This document shows, in pieces, positions 1 through 10,914 of a stretch of DNA of 64,000 bases. Origin of the DNA: Staphylotrichum longicolle. Taxonomy: Eukaryota > Ascomycota > Sordariomycetes > Sordariales > Chaetomiaceae. The position numbers and the translations under genes were made by a program. Each line of letters begins with the position of its first letter. Position 1 is the stretch's first letter. A model generated the notes under the pieces. It saw only the letters and a list, made by a program, of their open reading frames with translations, was not told the DNA's origin and did no database searches. The stretch covers positions 3,286,001 to 3,350,000 of the forward strand of contig JAHCVI010000002.1 of NCBI GenBank assembly GCA_019096155.1, written 5' to 3'.

Positions 1-560
1 ACTTTTTGAGTGTGGGGGCCTGTACTTTCCACAGTGAAGGATCGCCCGGCCGAGTTGATTTGTTAAAGCTTGTAGTCAGAAAGCCTGATTTGTATTTGCT
101 CTGAGCTTGTCATGGCTCTGCCTCTACTGACAGCTGTACATTTTATTTGCCTTTTGTACCTTATATGTGCATGTATCGAGACATGTACAAATCCAGCTCT
201 ACCGGATCAAATCCGTCCTTCTCAGTAGTGCCTACGTGTGATAAAATCGCTCCTGTCAATCAGCTGAAAAGCGACGCTTCCTGCTTGCCGTATGGTCACC
301 CTCGGCTGGACGTCGTCGAGCCACGTCAGGGGCTCCGAATCTGGCATACCGAGACGGAGTGTGGCCCTGAAGTTTGGGGGTTCGTCTTCGTTCTGCCGCA
401 TCGCTCGCTCGGATATGCCGGCCACGCGGCTAGCACGGATGCGTGGGTTGGTGTGGCATGTTTATTCCCAAGAAGCCCCCCCTAGGCTTGGGATTGGGGC
501 GCAGCGTACCACGTGCCACAGGCTGACTGACGACTCTGTGCAGACCGGGCCGCGGCTTTT
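1..560. other. 3' flank of the sterol acyltransferase gene, no gene seen
   Basis: About 560 bases beyond the stop codon of the minus-strand acyltransferase. The open frames here have no recognisable domain and look like chance frames in GC-rich DNA. The stretch probably holds the 3' UTR and terminator of that gene. I see no tRNA or repeat. Confidence 0.5.
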
Positions 561-2404
561 TCATACCAAGACATAGAGTGAGCAGATCTGCAGGGAAACA
601 AATGGTCAGTTACTAGGTCTCGCTTTTGGTGTGAGAAGCGAAACACGCAACACTTACCACGCTCAGCCCCAAAATCATACTGCACCAGAAGCACACATTG
701 TTGAGCGTCTTCTTCCCCCTGACCCACTTGGTGCGCTGCAGCATGACGATTGGCAGCTGGAGCATCTGACAGATGAAGCCGTAGCCCCGCAGCTTCTTGG
801 TGATGCAGGCCATGACGATCTCGTGGCCGACGGCGCTGATCAAAAAGGTAATGACAGTGGCGTTGGCCTTGCCAATGTGGGGGCGACTCGCGCTGTAGAC
901 GTGGCGGCGGAGGAAGCTGTAGACGGGCACGTTCCACTCGCGCGAGAACTCCATCCAGTCGGTGCTGTTCCACCAGTCGCTGTAGAAGTGGCGGTCGGCG
1001 AAGCGGGTGATCTCGGCGCAGGCGCCGAGGACGTACTCAAAGATGACGAGGAAGACGAGCAGGAAGGTCAGCATGAAGGGGAAGAGCAGCCAGGAGATGG
1101 TCTCGGCGAGAACGAGAAGAAGCTCGAGGACTGTCAGGGGCGAGTCGGCCGTGCGTAGCGCAGGGTTTAGGCGCTGGGAAGCGTCGCGAAGGGCGGGCAA
1201 GATGAACTCTTCGGAGATGATGGTCAGGAGGAAGATGCAACCAAAGATGGCAACAATCTTGGAGATGAGGTTCTGCCAGTCGATCTTGTCGTTGCGCGGG
1301 TATTCGATCTCGTAGCACAGGGTTGGGCAGCAGATATAGTCGACGTAGTTTGCCCACGTCAAGTTTGCTGGATACGTGATGTTGCCGATGGGGCTGGTCA
1401 ACTCCCGGGCTAGGTCCTCGCGAAGCTGGGCCACCTCGTCGCTATCTCCAACAGAGCCATCCTCTCCCTCACCCTTGCCCCTTGCCTCGGGCCTTTTCGG
1501 GCTGGCAAGAGTGCCCATCGGGTTGTCCGGAGTCGGGTACAGATAGGCTGGGGCGCGAGATGCGGTCGAAGGGTTGTCGAGTGCGCGCAGCCGCTTCTCT
1601 GTCTCGCTCAGATGGCCGTTGTAAAAGACATATGAGTGCATCTTCATGAGGAGGACCATGGTGTGGAGCAGCAAAAAGACCTGGGAGGTCCACGTCCAGT
1701 CCAACAAGAATGGGACGGCGATCCAGAAAGCTAGCCATAGGACCTGGTACAAGCTCATGATAGCCATGCCGCCTTTGGCCCAGGTCAAGGCTCCGCCAGC
1801 TGAAGCAGCGCGAAAGATGCGGTGCAAGGGTAATGACACTGCAGTGGTGGCAACCATCATGAAGTCGGCAATGGCCAGGTGCCAGAGCTTGACAGTGAAC
1901 AGGCTCCAAATCTCGACGCGGAGGGGGTACCCGGTGTCCTTGATATTGCGCAACATGGTGGTGATGGCCATGATGGCGAGGCCTATCCAAAAGAGGTTGA
2001 AGAAGCCATGAAAGTCGCGGTAGTCGCTGTTCGGATCGAAGTGGGACACGCGGCTCGCAAACTCGATGGTGGGGAAGAGACGGCGGCGGTGCTCTGCGCG
2101 TACCTGCTTGCGGGCTGTCGAGAGAGACTTGACCGACGGCGGCGCATCGAGGGGCACCGGTGTCGAAGTGCCACTGCATGACCAGGGAAGTGGTGAGCCG
2201 AGATGCTGCCTGTTTCGACGCCCGCTGCTGAGATGCTTACCTGGTCGAGCCCGTCGCCAGGCCGTTGCTGTGAGGCTCCAGCGTGCCGTTTGGTTCCGAC
2301 ACATTGCTGATTTGCGACAGTTGAGAATGAATGGGCTTCCGGGGCCGGGGGCGCACAATGTGATCGCCGGCGCCGTCCGAGACATCGGTTGAGGTGGATG
2401 CCAT
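561..2404 (-). CDS. ARE2: Sterol O-acyltransferase (ACAT/ARE, MBOAT family)
   Basis: Esterifies sterols with fatty acyl-CoA in the ER membrane, feeding steryl-ester storage in lipid droplets. Three exons by splice-site reading: 2404..2241, 2173..658 and 587..561, giving 568 residues in frame; the last exon supplies only the end ICSLYVLV. Several hydrophobic membrane segments are visible. The family signature FYSDWWNS is near residue 450, and the presumed catalytic His lies in SAVGHEIVMACI near residue 504. The first ~110 residues are polar, as in yeast Are1/Are2. The start at 2404 has a good context (GCCATGGC); an in-frame ATG at 2464 would add 20 residues. Divergent from the LaeA-like gene. 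Family assignment is confident; the are1/are2 distinction and sterol preference are inference. Confidence 0.9.
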
Positions 2405-3973
2405 GGCGCCGGAGAAGGAGGCTCGGCGGCGGGAGAGGTTCAGGGTAACGGCTCGAAACCTCACGTCGGTGTTTCGAGGTTCTATCCAATACGGCTGGTT
2501 CTAGGAGTACGCAGTAGGGCTGAACCTGGGCAGGTGAATGAGGTTCGGGTCGAATTACGGTTGGATGACCCGTTGAGGTCCGCAGGCGCAAAGTGGTCGC
2601 AATGCGAGATACGGGAAGGATCGAGATTCTCTTGGACGCAACTCAAATCGGGAATGGATCGGCTTCGTCACACTCGCTGGGCTGTAGAAACTCATGGACC
2701 GAGGCCATTACAGCGTTGAATTGAGATGGTTGGCCATGGGCAATGCTTGCTAAGCGCAACAGTGGTTGGACCGCGGCGTGTGTTGTCTGAAGGGCAGCCT
2801 GGGAGCGCCCAAGGATTCAGGTTCATCTCCATTTTCCGTTTCCATCTCTGACCAACGACCCTCGCGCGCCTCGGCAGGCGTCAGCTGCAGGGTGTCAGCC
2901 AGCTACGTCACTGCCACGTGATTCCCACAAGGCAGGCTGTCACGGCTCTGTCTCACTAAGGTAAGTGGAGACGCGACAAGCTGAGAACTGCTCCAATTCG
3001 GTTGCCCACACTCGGGAAGTCCCGCCAACACTGGGGCTGACAAGTGATCTGAACAGACAGTCGACCAGACGCACGAGCGAGGTGCTTGTCCCAATGCTGT
3101 AAGAGCTTGTGTGGAGGCTGGCGAGAACGACCAAGCCCGGAAGATGTACCCCTTGCCAAGGATGAAGCGGGTGTGGTCTGCTGTGGTGGAGAACCCGCAG
3201 ACCTTCCATGCCACTACCTACACTCAAAAGGTTCGAATAGCGAATACCCGACCCCATCACGCCCATCGAGGAAGATGTGCAGGACCATGGACCCGGATGG
3301 CCGGCCATCTTTGGGGTCATTTTCACTAAGCACACAGGAGAGGGCCTGCCTGCCGCGCAACAAACTTTCGAGCTGTGGTCTGAGAGCTCGGTTCAAATTC
3401 CGAATCAGCCCCGTCACTCCCGTCCTGCTGCACGCACTCGTTTTCCATTGCAGCAGCTCACAGGATGGGGCTGAGTTCACCCCAAAGCTCCTCAATCATG
3501 CGCCGAAAGCACGTTGACGTCTATTTTTGGTGTGGCTTGATGTTGGTCCCTGGTCCGAATGGAGATCTGAACACCTGTGACGCAGCCAAAAAGGGCAGCC
3601 GGACTCTTCTCCGAGAGCCGTTGCCCTTCCCCAGTCACCTACCTGCGGGCCGAAAGCGAGCCTGCGTCGGAGCTGCAGGTCCTTTCCCCGTGCCAATCAC
3701 CCTCTCTCGTCTCAACCAACAACACTCCAACGACAACATGGCGACTGGGGGCGGCTTCAACGTGATGGGCATGCAGGGCACAACAACCCTCGGTGCACCA
3801 TTGTCTGCTTCCATCCCCGCACTGCAGCACTTCAAAATGTGACTCAAAGTGCCTTTGGTTTTCCTTGACAACTCGGATCGTTTTCTGCTCTCCTCAGTGA
3901 GCCGGGCTTTTCTTTGCTACGCAGAACGGTTTCCTCTGCTGATCCCGTCTTCGCTCTCACCGAGTCTCCCACT
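2405..3973. promoter_or_regulatory. Divergent intergenic region between ARE and the LaeA-like gene
   Basis: About 1.57 kb separates two divergent start codons and must hold both promoters and 5' UTRs. The part at 3650-3970 is pyrimidine- and CAAC-rich, as fungal leaders often are, and contains a short upstream ORF (separate entry). I recognise no other gene. Confidence 0.5.
3738..3842 (+). other. Possible upstream ORF in the LaeA-like leader
   Basis: A 34-codon frame starts with ATG in a strong context (CAACATGGC) after a CAAC-rich stretch typical of fungal leaders, and stops about 130 nt before the predicted start of the methyltransferase. If the transcript begins upstream, it could reduce translation of the main frame. 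Whether it is transcribed is unknown. Confidence 0.3.
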
Positions 3974-5659
3974 ATGAGTTCAAAGGGGTCGCCGTCTTCC
4001 CCTCCGGCTACCCGGGGAGGAAACCAGCCACCTCCGGCTCACATTCTCCCTGCGGCGCATTGGGCCGAGCAGGTATTGTACCAGTTTGCCAAAAAGCACT
4101 GGATGCGTTGTTGCTTGTCTGACTGGGACTGCGCCGGGTCTAGCCGCTTGATGATGACGGGGACTCGACTTACGGTGCCAGCGAGTTCGAGTCGACAGCT
4201 TCCTTGACGTCGAGTATTCTTGCGTACAGGACCCTTCATGGGCGAACGTACAACAGCGACAGGATCCAAGATGCCCAAAATTGGTCTGTAGAAGGAGAGC
4301 GAAAAGAGAGAAGAGAACAACAGCCCCTTAATACTAACTGTGCCAATGACAGGACCCCGAACGATGAAGCGTCAAATGAGGCGTCGGACATTCTGTAGGT
4401 TTCCCCTGCCATTGGAAGGGAGTGATGTTCATAAGCTGACTCGTTCAACCCACGGTTTTTCAGGCATCATATGCTGACGCTCACTCACGATGGTGAGCTG
4501 TATCGCGCACCCCTCAAAGACGACATCAAGGTGTGCTTCCATACAAGCAAAATCATTTGGGTAAGCTTTGGCTGACCGTAACACAGAAAGTCCTTGATGT
4601 TGGCACAGGGACAGGTAAGCAACTCTTCATCCAGGCTTGTCGGCAAGTATGAGCATCACCAACATGCAGCTTTTACAGGAATCTGGGCTATGTAAGCACC
4701 CAGTCCCTTTCCCTTTCCCATCTTCCCATCTTCCCATCTTCCCATCTTCCCATCTTCCCACCTTCCCATCTTCGCGCCATGATCTCTAACCTGTTCGTGT
4801 CTCTGTCCGCAGCGACTTTGCCGACAAGTTCCCCAACGCGACAGTGATTGGCACTGACATCTCGCCCAACCAACCAACCTGGGTCCCGCCTAATGTGCGC
4901 TTCGAGCTGGACGACGCAACGCAAGACTGGATCTATGCTGCAAACGACTTCGATTACATCCACATGCGCTACCTTCTCGGCTCGATCCCTGACTGGCGCC
5001 GCTTGCTGAAACAGGCCTACCGGTGTTGCAAACCCGGCGGCTATGTCGAGTCGCTTGAGGTGTCGTGCATCTACGAGTCGGATGACGGCTCCGTAAAGGA
5101 GGGGAGCCCCATGGACCAGTGGGGCAAGGTGTATGTCGAGGCGGGCAAGAAGTTCGGCCGGCCCTTTGACGTGGTCCCCGCTGGAATTGTGCAGGATGCG
5201 TTCAGACACGCTGGGTTTGTTGACATTGTTGAGTGGGAATTCAAGGTATGGGCTTTTCGTGGTCTGCCCAACATTGCCGACTCGGTCACTGGGTGTTGTT
5301 GTTCTGACTGCAGAGAAGCTAACATCAGAGGCGTAGTGCCCCATTGGAGTCTGGCCCAAAGACCCAAAACTCAAGGAAATTGCTGCGTATGCTCTCGCGG
5401 GAATTGCGAACGATGCCGAAGGTGAGCTGATCACCAGTCTTCTCTCACGCTCTGCACTGGCTGTGGTCGACTAACATGAGAGCCCGCAGGATGGGTCTTG
5501 TATGTCTGGAACCAAGTCATGGGCTGGTCCAAGGAGGAAATCGCAGTCTACATTGCCCATCTCCGCAAGCAGTTACGCGACCCAAATGTGCACGGCTATG
5601 GCCTCATGCGTGTTGTGTATGCGCGGAAGCCGGAGACGGATGCCCCTGCGACCTCCTGA
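3974..5659 (+). CDS. LaeA-like SAM-dependent methyltransferase
   Basis: Member of the large fungal LaeA/TAM-type methyltransferase family; substrate unknown. Nine exons by splice reading: 3974..4072, 4144..4283, 4353..4394, 4464..4530, 4587..4614, 4679..4691, 4813..5245, 5337..5421, 5490..5659, giving 358 residues in frame. The family entry motif YRTLHGRTYNSDR comes after an acidic N-terminus. SAM motif I, VLDVGTGTGIWAIDFAD, is encoded across exons 5, 6 and 7; exon 6 is only 13 nt. Further family marks are FDYIHMRYLLGSI, CCKPGGYVE and the tail HGYGLMRVVYARKP. Intron 2 carries a perfect TACTAAC branch point, and intron 6 holds an 8-bp tandem repeat. No biosynthetic cluster surrounds it, so a specific LaeA role cannot be claimed. 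Confidence 0.88.
4717..4772 (+). repeat. Seven tandem copies of CCCATCTT inside an intron
   Basis: Seven head-to-tail 8-bp units, one with a single change (CCCACCTT at 4757-4764), fill the middle of intron 6 (4692-4812) of the LaeA-like gene. The unit is purely pyrimidine plus one A, so it extends the polypyrimidine tract of the intron. Such repeats change length by slippage. Confidence 0.95.
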
Positions 5660-7707
5660 TGTTGAGAGCGGGATACGGCGGAGGAGTCGGCGTTGGCCTT
5701 TTCTAGTTATTTCATAACCAAGCTAGACTCTGTCCTGAACCTGATGACATTTGCATACTCCCAACTTAGTGGCTCTTGACCTAAAAGGTTCAATCAACAG
5801 TGCTTGGCAGGCTCGGCGGAATCAGGATCGCGCAGCTCCATCCGGGAGGACGGGAAGCGCGTGTCACTTGCAGATGCAAGGAGGCCTCCTGGAAACAGAA
5901 TCGGGAGGTACATGCACAGTGTCAAGGGCATGACGCAGAATGACTACCCCAGCATGGATGCGTGATGCACCAGTTGCGTCAAGACCTGGGGGCTTAGAGT
6001 GTGGCAAATGCACTCGTTCGCGCGGTTCAGCGGCACCAGCTGTGCGCTGTAATGGGCTCTGTTTGATGGCCTCCTTGTAGACATGGCCTGGGTGATGGCC
6101 GTGGAGGGCGACCAATTGCTGTCGAGGATCGGCCATCGTGGTGTTGCGGGGCACAACGAGGGGCTCAGTCGGTTTAACGAGGGAGCTGCTTGTCGTTCAC
6201 TGATCGGATGGCTCACTCTTTGTGCCCTGTTTCGACTCGAGCGAGGGGCTCGGCAACTCATCCTGCAAAAGACGAGTCTGGGAGCTCGGCAGTATCAATA
6301 TTGGACATGACGCGAGATAGCCGCGTGCATCGCTTGGAAACAAGACCCCGATGACGGAGATGGGTTACTGATACCACCCCAGTTGTGAGTTGCGCCGATA
6401 AGGCGGAGGAACTGGAAATGCAGGGCAGCCCTGTAAGACGTTGAAGCAGCGCAGACGGCGCATGGCAGAGCAGATAAAAAAAGGGGGGGACGGAGGGTAT
6501 AGTGGCGCAAATAATCGACGTCCCGTTCAGTAGAGGAATTCCCGCTTCTGTTTATAGCTGTTGGGGATCGATTACCGGCAGCAGAATAAAAGACGACGAA
6601 CAAGGAGAGAACAAACCCGTTGCCAACCAACCTCGAAATGAATCGGCCGGGATCCGAAGTGGATCCGCCAAATCGAAGCTTCCATTGTTCCCACCGAGTC
6701 TTGGCACTTCAAGTCTTTTGACGACATGTGAACACGGCACGTTTTCCTTGGGGTGTTTTCTTGTGTTCCAAACTCGGACACGGCGTGGATTGCTCTTTAT
6801 GCTGACCGTCTGTGCCCGGGTCTCATGACGCGCCTTGTTCGAGGCAGTTAACATTACGAATATGACCCGACAGGAGCCGCGGGATCATGTCCTCCTTCTC
6901 ATACGTTTGCGCACCAAGGCCGCCCACTGAATCCGTGTCCCTGGTTACCAACACCCACCACCAGGAGATCCGCTCCGCAGAACCAAAACTCCTGCATGCA
7001 AGCAGAGTCAACGTTGCGCGCCGTCGCTGCATGACCGCACGCGGAGGCCAATGCTCTCTTGATCCCGATACATATGACTGATTCTGTTGTTTCTCTTTTG
7101 GTCCAATTCAATCTCTTTTGCTCTCTTCCCGTCGGACGCCTGTTTCGAAGATCAATCGAGCCGATTCTCAACACTTTCATGTTACATCGCCTGCCCCGAA
7201 ATTCAAGAACCACAGTTCCAGAACCAACGTTACCACCGCTTGTCAGGTAAGATATCGACCTTTCCTGATCGTGCCATTTCCCAATTCCGGCCCCAGCTGT
7301 CGGCGCCTATCATTCGCCAGGAGCTCGTTTTTCCAATTGAGAGCACGGGCTGTTCAATTCCCTTCCCTTGCAAGTGCAGGAACCAGTCTCTCCAGTTCCG
7401 CCAGTGATCCTCGACCCCGGTCTGCTGTGGCCCCACTTGCCGCCCACGGCAAGTGCCAAGGCTCAGGCTCGTAGCCAACCGGCCCACTAGCCTCAGAGTC
7501 AGAGGCCGCTGAAAGGCGCCCTGGGGGACAGTGCCATGCACACTGCACACAACCTTGGGCTACCGGTTCCAGGTTTGGCTGCAGCAAACCTCCCACCACC
7601 AGTGCCCACTGTCACACCTCCACGCCTCTCGGCGAGGTCTCAACGCCCACCCAACCACCTTGCCTCGCCCGCCCGCGCTGCCTTGACTCTCGACTGCAAG
7701 AGCAGCC
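5660..7707. promoter_or_regulatory. Intergenic region upstream of the kinase
   Basis: About 2 kb between the methyltransferase stop and the kinase start. Open frames on both strands show no domain. The last 500 bases are pyrimidine-rich on the plus strand and probably form the long kinase promoter and leader. No tRNA or mobile element was recognised. Confidence 0.45.
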
Positions 7708-9988
7708 ATGCCCCAGACGCCTCTTCAATCGTTCTCCTCCGACAGACGCGACGAACCAAGTGGTCACAATGCGCATCCCCTGGACACGCCGGCTGCGATA
7801 GCCGCTGCCGACGCCTTCAACAGGCGCAATGCACACGCAAACTCGGCCATCGACATTGACGTCGCTGCTGCCCCAGTAGTGTCTGACCTCTCTTGCGTTT
7901 CAGGTGCCACGACATCTGCGAGCCCAATCGCATTCCGCTCTTATACCATTGCGCCGTCACCACCCGTTCCGGCTCCCGCGCCTGAACCGCAGTCCCCGTC
8001 TGCCGCCGCCCAGGACTCGACCGAGGACGCGAGCCACCTCACCCACTCGCCCGACTACCTGGCCCACGCCAGGGAGGTTGCGCTGCGGCTGCAGACCGAT
8101 ATCCCGCACCCAGTCTACGGCTACACGACACCGACCAAGTCGACAAGACGCCCAGCCCTGTCACTGCGGAACAAGTCCTCTGCCCAGTCGCTCCGGCCCG
8201 TCTCGAGAACCCCGAGTCTGAAAACCGGCAAATACGGCCCCTTCGGCTCCGCCTCGGCCGCCAGCTCCACCGTTGCGAGTCCGGTCATCTCCGCCATGGG
8301 CGACCTCACGCCTCTTCCATCACCGCTGTTGGCAACCGACTCACCGGGTCCGTGGAAACAGTTGGGCCGCCGAGGGTCGCGCGAGGCGTCCGTCTTTAGC
8401 CTAACAATGGCTCCGCTCGACACGGGGGACTCAACAACCCCTCCAAAGAACACGAAGAAGGGATATACGGGACTCACATCATTTCCTGCACCCGTTGACC
8501 AGTCGAGGCCCCAAGAGGATGGCGGATTGGCACGGGCGCCCGCACAACACCATACGCGGAACCGGAGCATCAGCGACTATACTCCGGATCCCATGTTAAT
8601 ACCTAAGCGCATGTCGACTGTGTCCGGCATTCGTGCGAAACCCGACCTCAAGAACGCGGCAGAGGGGCATCTGCGCCGAGAGCCCCACCTATCCGAGGCC
8701 AGAGGCCTAACCCCGATCGAAAAGCCACCAACGCCACCACCAAGCGAATCGTCTTTGACTGCGACGGATTCAGCTTCAGCCGCCATCTCAAGCTCTAGTA
8801 CCAGCACCAAGCAAACCGAAGCCGAGTACTTCGAGGCCTATGGCCGATATGACCAAAAGCGGCGCCGTTGGCGGGCCGTCAAGGTGCTCGGCCAAGGCAC
8901 CTTTAGTCAAGTTTACTTGGCGACAAGCCAAACTTCGTCCTCACTCTCGGATGATGAAGACTGCAGCCCAGGCACCGAACAACCTCCCGCACATGAACGC
9001 CGGTCCTTGGTAGCCGTTAAGATCTGCGAGCATGGCCCCCGAGGGGGTGCTTCCGAAGACCGCATCGAGATGAGCCTCAAGCGCGAGCTCGAACTCATGC
9101 AGGCCGTACGACACCCCTCACTCGTGCACCTCAAGGCCTGGAACATCGAAGTCAGTCGGGCTATCCTCGTCCTTAGCTACTACCCCGGGGGAGATCTATT
9201 CGACTTCGCCACTCGTCATCGCGATCTCCTCACTCCACCCCTCATCCGCCGCATGTTCTCCGAACTGGTCGGCGCCGTCGCCTATCTTCACGACCAAAAC
9301 ATCGTCCACCGGGACATCAAGCTGGAGAGTAAGGAATCCCCCAACCCCGTGCCGGCCTCGTTTCATCTTTGCAGCCAAATCTAACCGCATGACAGATGTT
9401 CTGGTCAACCTCCCACCCTCGGAACTTTCCTCCTCAGAAACCGACTGGTCCACGTACCCGCACTCCGTCATCACCCTCACCGACCTCGGCCTCTCCCGCC
9501 GCGTCGCCGCCGACGAGAAGCTCGAAACCCGCTGTGGATCCGACGACTACGCCGCCCCCGAAGTCATTATGGGCCAGCCCTACGATGGCCGCGCGACCGA
9601 CGCCTGGTCGCTCGGTGTGCTTCTCTACGCGCTGCTCGAGGCCCGCCTCCCGTTTGACCCCCCGCCCTGCGGGCCTGCGGGCATCGACCACGCCATGCAG
9701 ATGCGCATGCGCAGCCGCACGAGCCACCGCATCGCCCGCGTCGAGTGGCGCTGGTTTGAGTATGGCGCCGGCGAAGGGGAGGACGGCGAGGGCGACCACG
9801 AGGCGGACCTCGCCAAGTTCGAGGCCAAGGGGCTGCTGGGCGCCATGGAGGTTGTCGAGGGCTTGTTGAAGCGCGCGCGGAGCAGGTGGCCCCTGAGCAA
9901 GGTCGCCGAGACGGAGTGGGTGGGCAAGGGCGTGTGCGTGGAGGGCGGGATACGGTTCCGGGAGGAGGAGGAGGGCGAGGAGGTATAG
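7708..9988 (+). CDS. Serine/threonine protein kinase with long disordered N-terminus
   Basis: Two exons, 7708..9328 and 9396..9988, encode 737 residues. The first ~385 residues are low-complexity, rich in Ser, Pro, Thr and Ala. The kinase domain starts with the glycine loop GQGTFSQV (about residue 395), then VAVKIC (lysine near 437), the catalytic loop HRDIKLEN and the activation-segment end CGSDDYAAPEVIMG. The only intron falls within the catalytic loop, between HRDIKLE and N. The usual DFG triplet reads DLG (TLTDLGLSR). An acidic stretch separates the late lobe from the C-terminus. The kinase is probably active, because Lys, HRD and Asn are all present, but I cannot place it in a named subfamily. 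Its gene converges on HSP90. Confidence 0.85.
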
Positions 9989-10914
9989 CATTGTAGTCCA
10001 CACCTCTTTGGCCGTGATGATTGGCCCCGTCCTGTCGTACTCCCTTCAGTTTTCCTTGACAGGGCGGGGATGTTTTACTACCGGAGAGAGAAGAGAAGGG
10101 GGAGAGGGGAGGGTTGGCGGACTTTGGCTGACAGACTGACAAGGATCCAAACGATGTAAAACTAACATACCCTTTCTTTTTTTGTATGCTTCTTTCTGCT
10201 TCTCCTTCACTATCTGATGACGAGACAAAGAGAAAGAAGAGGACACTGCAGAGATAAAAGGCGTTCATGAGGGGCTTGGAGCCAGCGATGGTGTTGGTGT
10301 GGCTTTTTTTTTTTTTTTGGTATTTTTTTTTCTGGCGAGGTACGGGCGGCTTGTCATATCAATCATCATCATCATCATCATATATCATCATTGCTGGCTG
10401 GGCCATGACGTTCCGGATGGAAGGGCTTGGGAAGCCAGACGCGTTGTAATGAAAATACGAGAGCATTGCATTGATATTTGTCCCGGGCTACGTGTGTACA
10501 TTGGTGCCATCTCATCGTCTCAAGATAAAGCGTTGTGTTAACACAACGCCCAGTTTGTTGACTCTTGTGGTGGATCTCCCATCCACATCCACCAAGAGTT
10601 AAGGACTTCCAGGCAAGTCAGCGACTCGGGCCCGCGGATTGCTTCGCAACATGTTCACATCGCATTTCAACAGAGTAGCAAGAGGGCAAGAACTCGAGCC
10701 AGCATTGCGTCTAACTGTTGTATTCATGTCTACGTCTCAGATCATGATCACCCCCGTCCCAGGCTAAAGTTACAGAGCAACGAGGCTGTGAAAGAATTAG
10801 GCTGAGGCCGGCATTTGATGCAGATGGGTAACTAAAGTATCATAAAAAGGAGAAAAAAGACCCGACCAACTCCGATTCCCAAGTCCGCTTTTCATTTCCC
10901 AGTCATGTCATCAT
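9989..10914. other. Convergent intergenic region between kinase and HSP90
   Basis: The 3' ends of two convergent genes face each other across about 0.9 kb. It contains two T-runs (near 10304-10331) and a short ATC trinucleotide repeat at about 10362-10385, plausible poly(A) and termination elements. No gene was recognised. Confidence 0.5.

Noticed and set aside
3386..3408. GGTTCAAATTCCGA, resembling a tRNA T-arm
   Set aside because: Stem pairing fails after two bases and no acceptor stem is present.
3974..5659. A secondary-metabolite gene cluster around the LaeA-like gene
   Set aside because: The neighbours are a sterol acyltransferase, a kinase and HSP90; no polyketide, peptide or terpene synthase is present.
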